Positions 51,946 through 61,721 of a stretch of DNA of 64,000 bases are shown in pieces. How positions within the stretch are numbered: position 1 is the stretch's first letter; each line of letters begins with the position of its first letter. The notes under the pieces were generated by a model. That model did not search any database and was not told the origin of the DNA. It saw nothing but the letters and a program-made list of their open reading frames with translations. A program made the translations under genes and the position numbers. Source of the stretch: Herminiimonas fonticola (lineage in GTDB: Bacteria > Pseudomonadota > Gammaproteobacteria > Burkholderiales > Burkholderiaceae_D); assembly GCF_003293745.1 (NCBI RefSeq), contig NZ_PTLZ01000005.1, positions 62,001 to 126,000 on the forward strand, written 5' to 3'.

Positions 51946-52157
51946 GCTGCTTCCTCATCTTGTTCTGGTGTTGGAATACTTTCGAGCAGGGCTGCGACAC
52001 GTTCGTGTGCTTCTTGCATGCGGCGCGCCAATTCTGCGTTCTCGGCAGCGAGCGCCGCCGATTTAAGACGCAAATCTGCATTTTCGCTGCGCAAGGCTTG
52101 CGTCAATTCAGCCAGCTGGCTGATTTTTTCGGAAAGTTTATGGAAGTCGGAAATCAT
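51942..52157 (-). CDS. ZapB-like coiled-coil protein (TIGR02449-like)
   Basis: 71 residues, nearly all one coiled coil (FHKLSEKISQLAELTQALRS, then ENADLRLKSAALAAENAELA). Small coiled-coil proteins of this kind precede zapA in many gamma- and betaproteobacteria and act in the division ring. The ATG at 52157 is at the predicted transcription start of the promoter at 52193-52164, which would make this mRNA leaderless. The frame is open 19 codons upstream without a ribosome site. Confidence 0.8.
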   Translation of the reverse strand: MISDFHKLSEKISQLAELTQALRSENADLRLKSAALAAENAELARRMQEAHERVAALLESIPTPEQDEEAA

Positions 52158-52159
52158 CC

Positions 52160-52193
52160 CGCCACTATAGTGGCGCATGTTAATCGCAGTCAA
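52160..52193 (-). promoter_or_regulatory. zapB-like/zapA promoter with overlapping palindrome
   Basis: Leftward TTGACT (52193-52188), 18-base spacer, TATAGT (52169-52164). The -10 lies inside CGCCACTATAGTGGCG, a 16-base perfect palindrome (52160-52175). The predicted start falls on the A of the ATG at 52157. Confidence 0.65.
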
Positions 52194-52325
52194 TAGATAG
52201 CGTGGGCAGAGCACGCGTTTTTCACTGTGGACTACAAATTTAAGGGGCGCTGTGTATCAATAAGGACAGGATCATCTGCTTCCTTGCCAAAATTACACGC
52301 GAATTCAAAGCAAAAAGAGCCCTCT

Positions 52326-55300
52326 TTACATTTCTGTCAAACGCCCATCGACCGTAATCAGGCCGCTACGAATACGCACATCCGGGAATACCTGTTGTGC
52401 TGCGGCGCGATAACGTTCAAGTTGAGTCGCATATTCTGAGCGTTCGTTATCAAACAGATTGCGCTTGTAATCCAGTATCCATAACTCTTCATCGAACATC
52501 ACGACACGATCGAAGCGCGCAACACCGGCGCTGGTCTGCACTTCCATCTCGTTACGTGCGAAGCGATGCTGCGCAGGATCGAAGAAATGCGCCAACTCCG
52601 CTTTACCCAGAATGGTCGCCGCCTGCGCGCTGATGGCGATAGCCATCTCGTGCGAACACGGCAACCATCTGGCGATCTGTTCCGGCGCATGCATAACGAT
52701 CGGCCACTCGTGCGATGGCGTCAGCCGCTCCATCAATGCGTGCAGCGCAATCCCTTCTTCGATTTCCGCGCTGGAAAAAGCTGCTGCCAATTCTGCTTGT
52801 GGAGCAGGCAAAGCTGGCGGATTAAATATAGCCAGTGAAAATTCAGCCTCTTGCGTCGTGGTGTATGCCGGCAATACGTCATCCAGCTGTATCTGCTGCG
52901 CACCCTGGAAGCGCGAATACCAGCGTCCTTCTGCCACGCCATTCGCTGTCGAGCTACGCGGATCGGCCACACCACTGACGATCAACAACTTCTTCGCACG
53001 CGTGGCAGCGACGTACAACAGATTCCAGTCTTCCTGCACTTTCAGTTTTTCTTCTTCGGCGAACAATGCATCGCGCGCCGCGCCGCGTTCAGACTGACGG
53101 CCGAATACAGAGAAATGAACAGGTGCATCTTGATCCTGCGGCCATTCGCACAGCACGCCGACATCGTCGCGCGCGCCATCGCTGTGATTCGCATCCAGCA
53201 AAACGACGATGGGCGCTTCCAGCCCTTTCGCGCCATGTATCGTCAAAATGCGCACCGCATCCATCGCAGCATCGATATCGGCTTCATCCGGCGCATCGCT
53301 GTCAGCGGATTTTTGCAGGCGACGCAAGGCATCGATGAATTTTGGCAAACTCGGATAACGCCCTGCATCCAGATTCAAAGCCAGTTCGGTGAATGCTTCT
53401 ATATTGCCCAAGACCTGGCCACGCACTAGTGGCGATGCGGTTTGCGCATAACGTGCGATCACATCGCCGTCGTGCAAAATCCGATCGAGCAAATCATGCA
53501 CTGGCAAACTTGGCGCCAACTGCAACCATTTATCCAGCAAGCGGACTGCGCGCTGCAATGCCGGCGAAATGTCAGTTGAAGTATCTGCCTGTGAGCTTTG
53601 ATGCAGGCGCGACCACCACGTTCTTTCCGGCCGCAAAGCCAGCGCAATCAAATCTTCATCGCTGGCACCCATGATCGACGATTTGAGTACATGCGCCAGC
53701 GCCAGATTGTCATGCGGTGTGATCAGGAAAGTCAGCAAGGCAATCAGGTCGGCAACTTCCAGCGACTCCAGCAAACCGCCGCGCTTGTCCGATGCAAATG
53801 GAATACCGGCTTCCCGCAGCGCTGATTCGTAAGCGCGCAAATGCGTACGCTTCTTGACCAGCAACATCACATCCGACCAGCGCTCGCTTTTCAATTCAGT
53901 GCGTGCTTGCAGGATTGCCTGCGCCACTGCATGACCTTCTTCCAGTCTACGCGCGTCTTCTTCTTCCTCGCGTGGCGTAGTCAAGGGATCGCGCAATTGC
54001 GCGGGCGTCCACACGACTTTTTCAGTTTTCTCTTGCTGCACCAAGGGCAATTGCCAGACCGCGCCGCGTTCGTTTTCCAGCGTCGTTTGCGCCTGATAAA
54101 TCGGGTTCGCTACAAAACTCGCGTTCATCACTTCAACGATTGCCAGCGCATTACGCCGCGTCTGATTGGTACGCAGGAAATCTGCACCTTGCACCATCAA
54201 GCTTTCTTTTGCGGCAGAAAATACGCGCGGTTCAGCGCGACGGAAGCGATAGATCGATTGCTTGGGATCGCCGACCACGAACATGCTCGGCTTGTCGGCA
54301 TCGTCGCCATACGCGTTCAGCCACGCCTGCACGATGCTCCATTGCAGCGGATTGGTATCCTGAAATTCATCCAGCAAGACATGGCGGTAACGCGCATCGA
54401 GACGACTCTGCAAATACGCCGCATGCTCTTCATTTGTCAACAAGCGATACGCCTGCCACTCAAGATCGGCGAAATCGAATACGCGCTGCTCGGCCTTCAC
54501 GCCCTGATAGCTTTCCAGATACGCCGCACCAACTGTAAACAAGGCGCGATTCAACGCAATGACTTGCGGTTCCATGCTGCGTCGCAAAACTGTTTTCAGC
54601 GCATCGCCTACGCTTTCAAACTCGACTTCGAATGCATATACGCCATCTTCGCCTAAATTTTCCAGCAAGGCCTTGGTCAAATCCTTGGTTGCGCGATTCT
54701 TGCGGAACTTGCCGCTGCCGTCGAAGAATTCATTTGTTAGTGCTGCGAAATTCTCCAGCGAAGCACCGTCGCTCAGCGCTTTCTCTATCGCAGTCGCACG
54801 CTCCTGATTGACGGCGGTTCCTTTACCTAGCAGCCACGCAATTTGCCCTATGCGAGCGACAAATTTCTTGTCGTTCCACAAAGACAGTCGCGCATCAAAT
54901 TCGCCGTCTTCGCCACACAATTTTGTCAACCAATCGATAGGTTCGCCACCTTGCACTGACGCCCACCATTCGGCACGTTTCGCGATGAATGCATTCAACA
55001 GATTGCGCGTATTCCAGTCGCCAACTTGCGCATATAAGGTGATCAGCGCTTGTTTCACTTCGTGATTGTCGGCCTCATTCACCGCTTGCATGAAGCGACT
55101 GTAAGCATCGGACAGCAATTCGCCGGTCGCTTCGGTCAATGTATAACCATGTGGCACGCCGGAAGCCAGCGGTGCAATTTGAATCAGGCGCGCGAACCAG
55201 CTGTGAAAGGTATCGATGGATAAGGATTGAGGACTGCGCAAGACACGTTCGTACAGAGCACGTGCAACTGGCAGCATCGCAGCCAATTCATGTTCCGCCA

Positions 55301-55658
55301 CGCCGCGTTCGCGCAATAGCTGCAGCACTTCCGCATCCGGTTTCAAGCTCAACTCATGCAGCAACTCCATCAAACGCTCGCGCATTTCCTGCGCAGCCTT
55401 GCGGGTAAATGTGATCGCCAAAATTGCTGCAGGCTCGGTGCCTGACAAGAGCAAACGTAATACGCGCGCTACCAGCAACCAGGTCTTGCCGCTACCGGCG
55501 CAGGCTTCGACAACAACAGAACGCGATGGATCGCAGGCAATGGCAACGAAACGTGCGGCATCAGCGTGCGCGCCATTGATTTCATAGGCACGCGGCGCCA
55601 TTGTCGGGTTGGTTTCTGCGCTGTTGTTCATACTTGGTGTAGTTTCATCCATAGTCAT
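52326..55658 (-). CDS. AddA-type UvrD/RecB-like helicase-nuclease
   Basis: 1110 residues. ATP-dependent double-strand-break repair helicase with a nuclease tail. Visible motifs: Walker A EACAGSGKTWLL (residues 51-62), FTRKAAQEMRERL, VLLDEFQDTNPLQWS, FVVGDPKQSIYRFRRAE, TIHGAKGLEAPIVVLLDA and VAATRAKKLLIV. The C-terminal PD-(D/E)XK nuclease shows RFDRVVMFDEELWILDYKRN. It partners the gene upstream; their stop and start overlap (TAATG). I used the ATG at 55658; the open frame extends 16 codons earlier inside the partner gene. The pair replaces RecBCD. Confidence 0.92.
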   Translation of the reverse strand: MTMDETTPSMNNSAETNPTMAPRAYEINGAHADAARFVAIACDPSRSVVVEACAGSGKTWLLVARVLRLLLSGTEPAAILAITFTRKAAQEMRERLMELLHELSLKPDAEVLQLLRERGVAEHELAAMLPVARALYERVLRSPQSLSIDTFHSWFARLIQIAPLASGVPHGYTLTEATGELLSDAYSRFMQAVNEADNHEVKQALITLYAQVGDWNTRNLLNAFIAKRAEWWASVQGGEPIDWLTKLCGEDGEFDARLSLWNDKKFVARIGQIAWLLGKGTAVNQERATAIEKALSDGASLENFAALTNEFFDGSGKFRKNRATKDLTKALLENLGEDGVYAFEVEFESVGDALKTVLRRSMEPQVIALNRALFTVGAAYLESYQGVKAEQRVFDFADLEWQAYRLLTNEEHAAYLQSRLDARYRHVLLDEFQDTNPLQWSIVQAWLNAYGDDADKPSMFVVGDPKQSIYRFRRAEPRVFSAAKESLMVQGADFLRTNQTRRNALAIVEVMNASFVANPIYQAQTTLENERGAVWQLPLVQQEKTEKVVWTPAQLRDPLTTPREEEEDARRLEEGHAVAQAILQARTELKSERWSDVMLLVKKRTHLRAYESALREAGIPFASDKRGGLLESLEVADLIALLTFLITPHDNLALAHVLKSSIMGASDEDLIALALRPERTWWSRLHQSSQADTSTDISPALQRAVRLLDKWLQLAPSLPVHDLLDRILHDGDVIARYAQTASPLVRGQVLGNIEAFTELALNLDAGRYPSLPKFIDALRRLQKSADSDAPDEADIDAAMDAVRILTIHGAKGLEAPIVVLLDANHSDGARDDVGVLCEWPQDQDAPVHFSVFGRQSERGAARDALFAEEEKLKVQEDWNLLYVAATRAKKLLIVSGVADPRSSTANGVAEGRWYSRFQGAQQIQLDDVLPAYTTTQEAEFSLAIFNPPALPAPQAELAAAFSSAEIEEGIALHALMERLTPSHEWPIVMHAPEQIARWLPCSHEMAIAISAQAATILGKAELAHFFDPAQHRFARNEMEVQTSAGVARFDRVVMFDEELWILDYKRNLFDNERSEYATQLERYRAAAQQVFPDVRIRSGLITVDGRLTEM

Positions 55659-58372
55659 TACCACGCGCCCTTGCGGCACAAACCACGTACGTCGCAATAC
55701 TGGCAAACCGGTTCCGGCCCGGTCGCAGGCAAAGGCGCACCTTCTGCAATTGCCTGCATGTTATGCACGATTTGTTCAGCCAAGGTTTGCTGCCATGTTT
55801 CAAATTGTGGCGCTTCGACTTCCTTGATTTTGTCCTTGCTGGCTTCCAGTGGAATATACAAAGCAGCGCTCAAAGGTGTGTCGGATAACAAACCGTAAAA
55901 CGGCAACTGATGATCTTCGCCATGTTTGAGCTTGTCGCGCAGCGCAAGTTGGTTCGTACTTTTGTAATCAAGGACTACGCGTTCGCCATTTTCGTTTTCA
56001 TCCATGCGATCGACGCGACCATGCAGGATGACTTCACCATCAACCCAACATAAAACTTTTTCGAATTTTTCTTCACCGAGGACAAAGTGCCAGCCTTGAC
56101 TCTCACGTTCGCTTATCCATTCCAGATAAGCCGGCATGGCTTTTTGCCAGCGCGCGTAATAGCCAAGTGCTGCAGCACTTTTATCGAGTTCATGCGCAAA
56201 GACTTGATCCGAAATTTTCTGCAACAACGCGGCTCGTTCGCTGGATGGTACTGAACCAGCCTGATGAAACTGCGCAAGGATTTGATGCAACCAATCGCCA
56301 TAATCGCGCTTCTCCGGCATATCAGACAATTCATCGATGCCTGACAAACCGAGCATGCGCGTTGCGAAAAATTGATAGGGACAAGCAACCAGACTGTTGT
56401 AGCCGCTGGCCGATAATTTCTTCGGCAAGAGTTGAGCTGCGCTTGGAGCTGGCATGACTGCAGCTGAAGCTTGCAATGTCCGCGGCGCAATTTGCACATC
56501 GTGTCTGGCGATGGGTGCGGCACCCGCGCGTGCCAAACATAATTCCAAACGTTCTATCCACGGACTGACAGGATTCGGCTCACCATTTTTATGTGCCTGC
56601 CAGGACATCACCACGCAATCGTTGGACGACAATAATTCGGTGACATCACGCAATTGCTGCCGTTGTCGGCTTTCACGCGTAGCGAGCCCAAGCTCGCGGC
56701 GCACGACGTTGGCGAAGAACAGCGTTTCTGTTGGTTGCGATGGCAAATGCTCGGCATCCGCACCGACCATCAACACTGCATCGAAGGCGCGCAAACGTGC
56801 GCCATTCAAAGGCAGCATGACGACGCGTTTATCGAGATTGAGTTGCACGAAGGCTTTTGCTTCCAGTTGCAGATTCAGGAAAGCGCGCCATTCGGAAAAC
56901 GAAAAGGTATGCCCGACCTGTACACAATCCTGCGAAATATCCTGCAATAGCTGTATCAGTTGTGAGCCGGCAGCATCGACCTGCAAAGCCGCACGCATGC
57001 CGATTGCATCCAGTGTTTGATTGGTCGCAGTGATCCAATTGCATAAAGTTTTGCGGCCGGCAAAACCACTGGCCTGTTGCGCCAGCAAATTGATCATTCT
57101 TTGCGCCTGCGGAATCGCGGTCAATGCGTTGGCAGCCGCGTCCCAGCCGCTCAATACATTGGCGCGGCGCAAGGCCACTTCGCTTTGCATCACCAGGTCA
57201 GCTTTGTCTTCCAGTGCGGCGAAGACAAATGGCGATTTCAAAAAATCCAGCAAGCCGACAGTTTCGGCACGCGCCGCAACCAGCTCCAGCCAGGCAGCGA
57301 TGGCAGACGCCGCGCGCGTGGTGGATAACTTCCAGCCGGTTTCATCTGCCACCACAATTTGCGCACGCTCCAGCAATGCGCGTATGCGGCGTGCAACGAC
57401 GCGATCCTGCGCGACGATGGCGAGATTGGTTTTGCCTTCTTGCAGCCAATCGATAATGGTTTGTGCACCAGCCTTGGCTTCGGCTTCCAGGTTTTGTGCT
57501 GCATATAGTTTCAATGCTGCTGGCGTCGCAACATTCAAGCTATCTGGCAAATCATCAAAAAACGGTTCTGGAATATCGTCAGCGATCAACATTTCCGGCC
57601 AGGCGGCGGCGTATGTACTATTAATAGTATCTGTGCGCCAATCCAGCTTGATGACAGCCAGCGATTGCCGTGCGCCGTAGGCATCCAGAAAAGCCTGCTC
57701 CATCGCATCCGGTTCCACCGGGCTGATCCAGAACAAGGGTAAATGCGCCTGCTGCGCGATGCGCATCATTTGTGCGTAACGCGTGACGATCGCATCGTTG
57801 GCATCGAGCTGACTCTTCCAGATCGTCCACACTAGTTGCGTTTCATCCGAAAGCAGATTGCGTGCGACTGGCGACAATTGCTCCAGCGCGGCCTGCCAGC
57901 GCGCATCGGCGGCAGCCGGCGACGCTTTCAACGATGGCAGCATCGCTTGCGTCAATTCATCGGACAGCGCGAGCAAAATTTCCGCCAGCGGCAGTAAATC
58001 GGTATTGCGCCGCGCACTGAATAATTTTTTCAGCCACGCATGCTGTCGCAAATCTGCATACAAGGACATCAAACGTTCACTTGCAGCAGTTGCGGAGACG
58101 CCCTCGACTGGTGGCAGCAGACGTATATATTCAGACAAACTCGTAATCGTCGGCGGGATGAAAGCACCGTCTATCTGGCGTGCCAGGGCCGACTTTAATA
58201 ACTGTATGTGCGCAAAGGTCGATACCACTACACGCACGACCGACAGATCATTCGCGGCCAGATTACCGGCTTCTGCCATCTGCGCGCGCAGCTCGCTTTG
58301 CAACAATGCGCGCGCGGCATCATCCCAAAAGGTTGCGGAAGGCGGAATCAGGACGGTGGCGCTAGACGGCAT
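55658..58372 (-). CDS. AddB-type nuclease subunit (PD-(D/E)XK, inactive helicase-like)
   Basis: 904 residues from the ATG at 58372. It begins with VLIPPSATFWDDAARALLQS, lacks a Walker A motif, and carries a C-terminal nuclease (LHGRVDRMDENENGERVVLD, then YKSTNQ). Cysteines in VACPYQFFA and in the last 12 residues (CQYCDVRGLC) are placed like the AddB iron-sulfur cluster ligands. It works with the AddA-type subunit to process DNA ends. A TTG eight codons upstream (58396) is an alternative start. Confidence 0.88.
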   Translation of the reverse strand: MPSSATVLIPPSATFWDDAARALLQSELRAQMAEAGNLAANDLSVVRVVVSTFAHIQLLKSALARQIDGAFIPPTITSLSEYIRLLPPVEGVSATAASERLMSLYADLRQHAWLKKLFSARRNTDLLPLAEILLALSDELTQAMLPSLKASPAAADARWQAALEQLSPVARNLLSDETQLVWTIWKSQLDANDAIVTRYAQMMRIAQQAHLPLFWISPVEPDAMEQAFLDAYGARQSLAVIKLDWRTDTINSTYAAAWPEMLIADDIPEPFFDDLPDSLNVATPAALKLYAAQNLEAEAKAGAQTIIDWLQEGKTNLAIVAQDRVVARRIRALLERAQIVVADETGWKLSTTRAASAIAAWLELVAARAETVGLLDFLKSPFVFAALEDKADLVMQSEVALRRANVLSGWDAAANALTAIPQAQRMINLLAQQASGFAGRKTLCNWITATNQTLDAIGMRAALQVDAAGSQLIQLLQDISQDCVQVGHTFSFSEWRAFLNLQLEAKAFVQLNLDKRVVMLPLNGARLRAFDAVLMVGADAEHLPSQPTETLFFANVVRRELGLATRESRQRQQLRDVTELLSSNDCVVMSWQAHKNGEPNPVSPWIERLELCLARAGAAPIARHDVQIAPRTLQASAAVMPAPSAAQLLPKKLSASGYNSLVACPYQFFATRMLGLSGIDELSDMPEKRDYGDWLHQILAQFHQAGSVPSSERAALLQKISDQVFAHELDKSAAALGYYARWQKAMPAYLEWISERESQGWHFVLGEEKFEKVLCWVDGEVILHGRVDRMDENENGERVVLDYKSTNQLALRDKLKHGEDHQLPFYGLLSDTPLSAALYIPLEASKDKIKEVEAPQFETWQQTLAEQIVHNMQAIAEGAPLPATGPEPVCQYCDVRGLCRKGAW

Positions 58373-58665
58373 CAGGGTGGTGGTGTGAGGTAACAAGACA
58401 GGGAAAACCTGTGTGCAGGGCTATCAGTTTTGCATTTTATGCGAGCCAGCGTGAAATTTTATGAGCAATGCCACACTTTTTATAAAATAGGTTATGATTT
58501 GGCCAGACCCCGCCTGATTACCTCTTGCCGCACCTTCAAAACTTGAATTAAATCGCAACGTCTCCATCTTCGTTTCAGTACCCGGAGGCGCTGCAGGAAA
58601 ATACCGACAAGAACGGTTGTCACCAAGGCGCTGATTTATTCTATTCTCCTCAAACTGAGGCATAC

Positions 58666-58992
58666 ATGAGCGAAAACATCAAACATATTACCGACGCGTC
58701 TTTTGATACAGACGTATTGAAATCCGACACACCTGTTCTGGTCGACTTCTGGGCAGAGTGGTGCGGTCCGTGCAAAATGATTGCACCGATCCTGGAAGAC
58801 GTCGCCAAGGAATACGCTGGCAAGATTCAGATCGCTAAAATGGACGTGGATGCGAATCAGGCTGTTCCAGCCAAATTCGGCATTCGTGGCATTCCTACGT
58901 TGATTCTGTTCAAGAACGGCGCACCTGCAGCGCAAAAAGTCGGCGCATTGGCAAAAGGTCAGTTGACCGCCTTCATCGACAGCAACATCTGA
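58666..58992 (+). CDS. trxA: Thioredoxin 1
   Basis: 108 residues, the usual length. Active-site WCGPCK with Cys33 and Cys36, [18 protein letters not shown] before the catalytic helix, [18 protein letters not shown], and the cis-Pro [11 protein letters not shown]. Cytoplasmic disulfide reductase. It is followed by a strong hairpin and then rho, a common betaproteobacterial order. Upstream, 293 bases separate it from the divergent AddB start; a TATGAT at 58493-58498 could be a -10. Confidence 0.97.
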   Translation: MSENIKHITDASFDTDVLKSDTPVLVDFWAEWCGPCKMIAPILEDVAKEYAGKIQIAKMDVDANQAVPAKFGIRGIPTLILFKNGAPAAQKVGALAKGQLTAFIDSNI

Positions 58993-59002
58993 TATAGAAA
59001 AT

Positions 59003-59028
59003 TGCAGCGATGCGCCCGCATCGCTGCA
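59003..59028 (+). terminator. Hairpin between trxA and rho
   Basis: TGCAGCGATGC and GCATCGCTGCA form a perfect 11-bp stem with a GCCC loop, 10 bases past trxA. No T-run follows, so it could be a partial terminator or RNA-protecting element. Confidence 0.55.
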
Positions 59029-59120
59029 TTATGATTACAGCACCCACTTATTACAGCACGTACTCACCACGTAGTTCACTCCCCCACCTTTTATATCCCA
59101 TCCCGGGACACTCAAATACT

Positions 59121-60386
59121 ATGCATTTATCCGAATTAAAGGCGTTACACGTCTCAGCACTGCTAGAAATGGCAATCAGCCTGGACATCGACAACGCCGC
59201 GCGCTTGCGCAAACAAGAACTGATGTTCGCGATTCTGAAGAAACGCGCGAAATCAGGAGAACAAATTTTTGGCGATGGCGCCCTCGAAGTATTGCCTGAC
59301 GGCTTTGGCTTCCTGCGCTCGCCCGATGCCAGCTACATGGCGTCCACCGACGACATCTATATTTCGCCTTCTCAAATTCGCCGCTTCAATCTGCACACCG
59401 GCGATTCGATCGAGGGCGAAGTTCGCACACCAAAAGATGGCGAACGCTACTTTGCACTGGTCAAGGTCGACAAGGTCAACGGCGAACCACCTGAAGCATC
59501 GAAACACCGCATTCTGTTTGAAAATCTGACGCCTCTGCATCCGAACAAGCCCTTGCTGCTTGAACGTGAAATGCGCGGCGAAGAAAACATCACCGGCCGT
59601 ATCATCGATTTGATCGCACCTATCGGCAAAGGCCAACGTGGCCTGCTGGTCGCGTCGCCAAAATCCGGCAAGTCCGTCATTCTGCAACACATCGCACATG
59701 CGATCACCACCAATCATCCGGATGTCGTGATGATCGTGTTGCTGATCGACGAACGTCCTGAAGAAGTGACCGAGATGCAGCGTTCGGTACGTGGTGAAGT
59801 CGTCGCATCGACCTTCGATGAACCAGCTACACGTCACGTCCAAGTCGCTGAAATGGTGTTGGAAAAAGCCAAGCGTCTGGTCGAAATGAAAAAAGACGTC
59901 GTGATTCTGCTCGACTCGATCACGCGTCTGGCACGCGCCTACAACACCGTGATCCCGGCTTCCGGCAAAGTGTTGACCGGTGGTGTCGATGCCAACGCAT
60001 TGCAACGTCCTAAACGCTTCTTCGGCGCAGCACGTAATATCGAAGAAGGCGGTTCACTGACCATCATCGCAACCGCACTGATCGAAACCGGCAGCCGTAT
60101 GGATGACGTGATCTTTGAAGAATTCAAAGGTACCGGCAATATGGAAGTTCATCTCGAACGTCGTCTGGCCGAGAAACGCGTCTACCCTGCGATCAACCTG
60201 AACAAATCCGGCACACGTCGTGAAGAGTTGCTGATCAAGCCGGATCAACTTCAGAAGATCTGGGTCTTGCGCAAACTCTTGTACGGTATGGATGAGATCG
60301 AAGCGATGGAATTCATCCTCGACAAGATGAAGGCGACCAAAAACAACGCCGAATTCTTCGACATGATGCGTCGCGGTAACTCTTAA
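59121..60386 (+). CDS. rho: Transcription termination factor Rho
   Basis: 421-residue hexameric RNA-dependent ATPase that ends Rho-dependent transcripts. N-terminal [18 protein letters not shown] with an OB-fold RNA-binding region ([20 protein letters not shown]), Walker [13 protein letters not shown] (about 177-188), Walker [18 protein letters not shown], and a Q-loop/R-loop region [16 protein letters not shown]. The ATG at 59121 starts the standard N-terminus; the 37 extra codons upstream are leader DNA. Confidence 0.97.
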   Translation: MHLSELKALHVSALLEMAISLDIDNAARLRKQELMFAILKKRAKSGEQIFGDGALEVLPDGFGFLRSPDASYMASTDDIYISPSQIRRFNLHTGDSIEGEVRTPKDGERYFALVKVDKVNGEPPEASKHRILFENLTPLHPNKPLLLEREMRGEENITGRIIDLIAPIGKGQRGLLVASPKSGKSVILQHIAHAITTNHPDVVMIVLLIDERPEEVTEMQRSVRGEVVASTFDEPATRHVQVAEMVLEKAKRLVEMKKDVVILLDSITRLARAYNTVIPASGKVLTGGVDANALQRPKRFFGAARNIEEGGSLTIIATALIETGSRMDDVIFEEFKGTGNMEVHLERRLAEKRVYPAINLNKSGTRREELLIKPDQLQKIWVLRKLLYGMDEIEAMEFILDKMKATKNNAEFFDMMRRGNS

Positions 60387-60409
60387 TTTGCGTCCTTCTG
60401 TTTGAAGAT

Positions 60410-60430
60410 TTTCAGCCGACCAGGCTGAAA
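60410..60430 (+). repeat. Small hairpin after rho
   Basis: TTTCAGCC with GGCTGAAA, 5-base loop. It lies directly before the rho terminator, without its own T-run. Confidence 0.5.
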
Positions 60431-60432
60431 GC

Positions 60433-60482
60433 AAAAAGCCCGTTTTCCTTGCATGCTCTGCAAATGAAAACGGGCTTTTTTT
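60433..60482. terminator. Bidirectional terminator, rho / TRIC-family gene
   Basis: AAAAAGCCCGTTTTC and GAAAACGGGCTTTTT form a 15-bp stem around an 18-base loop that itself has a TTGCA/TGCAA pairing. Both strands end in T-rich runs, so it can serve both converging genes. Confidence 0.9.
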
Positions 60483-60512
60483 ATTGCCATGTTCTTTTCA
60501 AGCCTGCATCGT

Positions 60513-61145
60513 TCAACCTGGCAGTTTCAAATCCAGTCGAACCGCTACCAAACGTATCGTCGATGTGACGATAATGCTGGCGATCAAAGCGACCGCTGAC
60601 GATACCTCCAGCAATTCCAGCAACAGATAAACCCAGCAGCCGACGAAGGAGCAAGTTGCATAAAGCTGGCCGCGCCGGAATACCATGGGGATTTCATTAC
60701 ACAACACATCGCGCAACACACCACCGAAAATACCAGTCGTCACACCCATCATCGCGCAAATGAAAATCGGCATCTGCGCATCCAGTGCCAGCGATGCACC
60801 AACCGCACTGAACAATCCCAGACCGAGTGCATCAGCAACCACAATTGTCTTTTCGGCCACAGCCGACCGCAGATGCGAGAAAAACGGCCACGCCGCCAGC
60901 GCCAGAACAAATACCAGAATCGCATATTCCTGATGCTCGACCCAAAACAGGGGACGTCTATCCAGCAGCATGTCGCGCAAGGTGCCACCACCGAATGCGG
61001 TAATAAATGCCACGATGAACACACCAACCAGATCCATTTCCTTGCGCCGTGCTTCGATAAAGCCGGAACAGGCAAAGGCGATAATGCCGCAAACTTCCAC
61101 CGCCTGCAGCAAGGTACTCATGCCATCCTGCAAACCAATTGCCAC
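60513..61145 (-). CDS. TRIC-channel/UPF0126 family membrane protein
   Basis: 210 residues, seven membrane spans in two similar halves. Characteristic glycine-rich segments are FITAFGGGTLRDMLLDRRPL and GVTTGIFGGVLRDVLCNE. Members of this family form trimeric cation channels; the physiological role in bacteria is poorly known. The start is GTG at 61145 with AAGGAG five bases before it, the best ribosome site in reach. It converges on rho. Confidence 0.92.
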   Translation of the reverse strand: MAIGLQDGMSTLLQAVEVCGIIAFACSGFIEARRKEMDLVGVFIVAFITAFGGGTLRDMLLDRRPLFWVEHQEYAILVFVLALAAWPFFSHLRSAVAEKTIVVADALGLGLFSAVGASLALDAQMPIFICAMMGVTTGIFGGVLRDVLCNEIPMVFRRGQLYATCSFVGCWVYLLLELLEVSSAVALIASIIVTSTIRLVAVRLDLKLPG

Positions 61146-61233
61146 AGTGACTCCTTATGATGCCTCGATTGCAACAGTGGCAACGATATCAGCAAACTTG
61201 CCGCAAACCCATGATTTTATTGAATTTTCAATG

Positions 61234-61239
61234 TATAAT
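61234..61239 (+). promoter_or_regulatory. -10 element upstream of rpmE2
   Basis: A consensus TATAAT. No good -35 sits at 16-18 bases; the spacer-17 hexamer is ATGATT. It would give a leader of about 94 bases. I see no Zur-type palindrome. Confidence 0.4.
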
Positions 61240-61339
61240 CCTCGGCTCGTTCCAACCTCGGAAAGTGATAGGCAATCGGGTCAAGAAGCAGTGCGACCGA
61301 CGAAGTGCCCATTGGCTACCAAACTATTTAAGGCAAATC

Positions 61340-61606
61340 ATGAAAGCTGGCATTCACCCGGATTACCGCGAAGTCGTATTCCACGACGTTTCAATCGATT
61401 TCAAATTCATCACCCGTTCGACCGTTCAAACGCGTGAAAAAATTGAATTTGAAGGCGCAGAATACCCACTGGTAAAGATCGAGGTTTCTTCGGAATCCCA
61501 CCCGTTCTACACCGGTAAACACAAAATCGTCGATACCGCAGGTCGCGTGGACAAGTTCCGCAAGAAGTTCGGTACCGTTGGTTCAAAAACATCCGTGGCC
61601 GAATAA
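61340..61606 (+). CDS. rpmE2: 50S ribosomal protein L31 type B (zinc-independent)
   Basis: 88 residues: [57 protein letters not shown]. It lacks the CxxC zinc ribbon of type A L31, so it is the C-minus form that can replace the zinc protein. The leading ATG follows AAGGCAAATC. The frame is open 61 codons upstream, which is leader DNA. It is closely followed by an intrinsic terminator. Zinc-dependent control is common for this gene but no site is visible. Confidence 0.95.
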   Translation: MKAGIHPDYREVVFHDVSIDFKFITRSTVQTREKIEFEGAEYPLVKIEVSSESHPFYTGKHKIVDTAGRVDKFRKKFGTVGSKTSVAE

Positions 61607-61623
61607 TTTCGTCTCCGCGTTTC

Positions 61624-61650
61624 AAAAAGGCAGCTGCGGCTGCCTTTTTT
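61624..61650 (+). terminator. Intrinsic terminator of rpmE2
   Basis: GGCAGC and GCTGCC with a TGCG loop, five A before and six T after. Confidence 0.9.
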
Positions 61651-61721
61651 GTTTCCATCCCCACTAGTACAGATTTTTTCCGGCACAATAGCGCCGAACC
61701 GAATAAAAACAACTCTCCTTC

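Noticed and set aside
53841-54656. 271-codon open frame on the + strand
   Set aside because: It is antisense to the AddA-type gene, with no recognisable motif or ribosome site.
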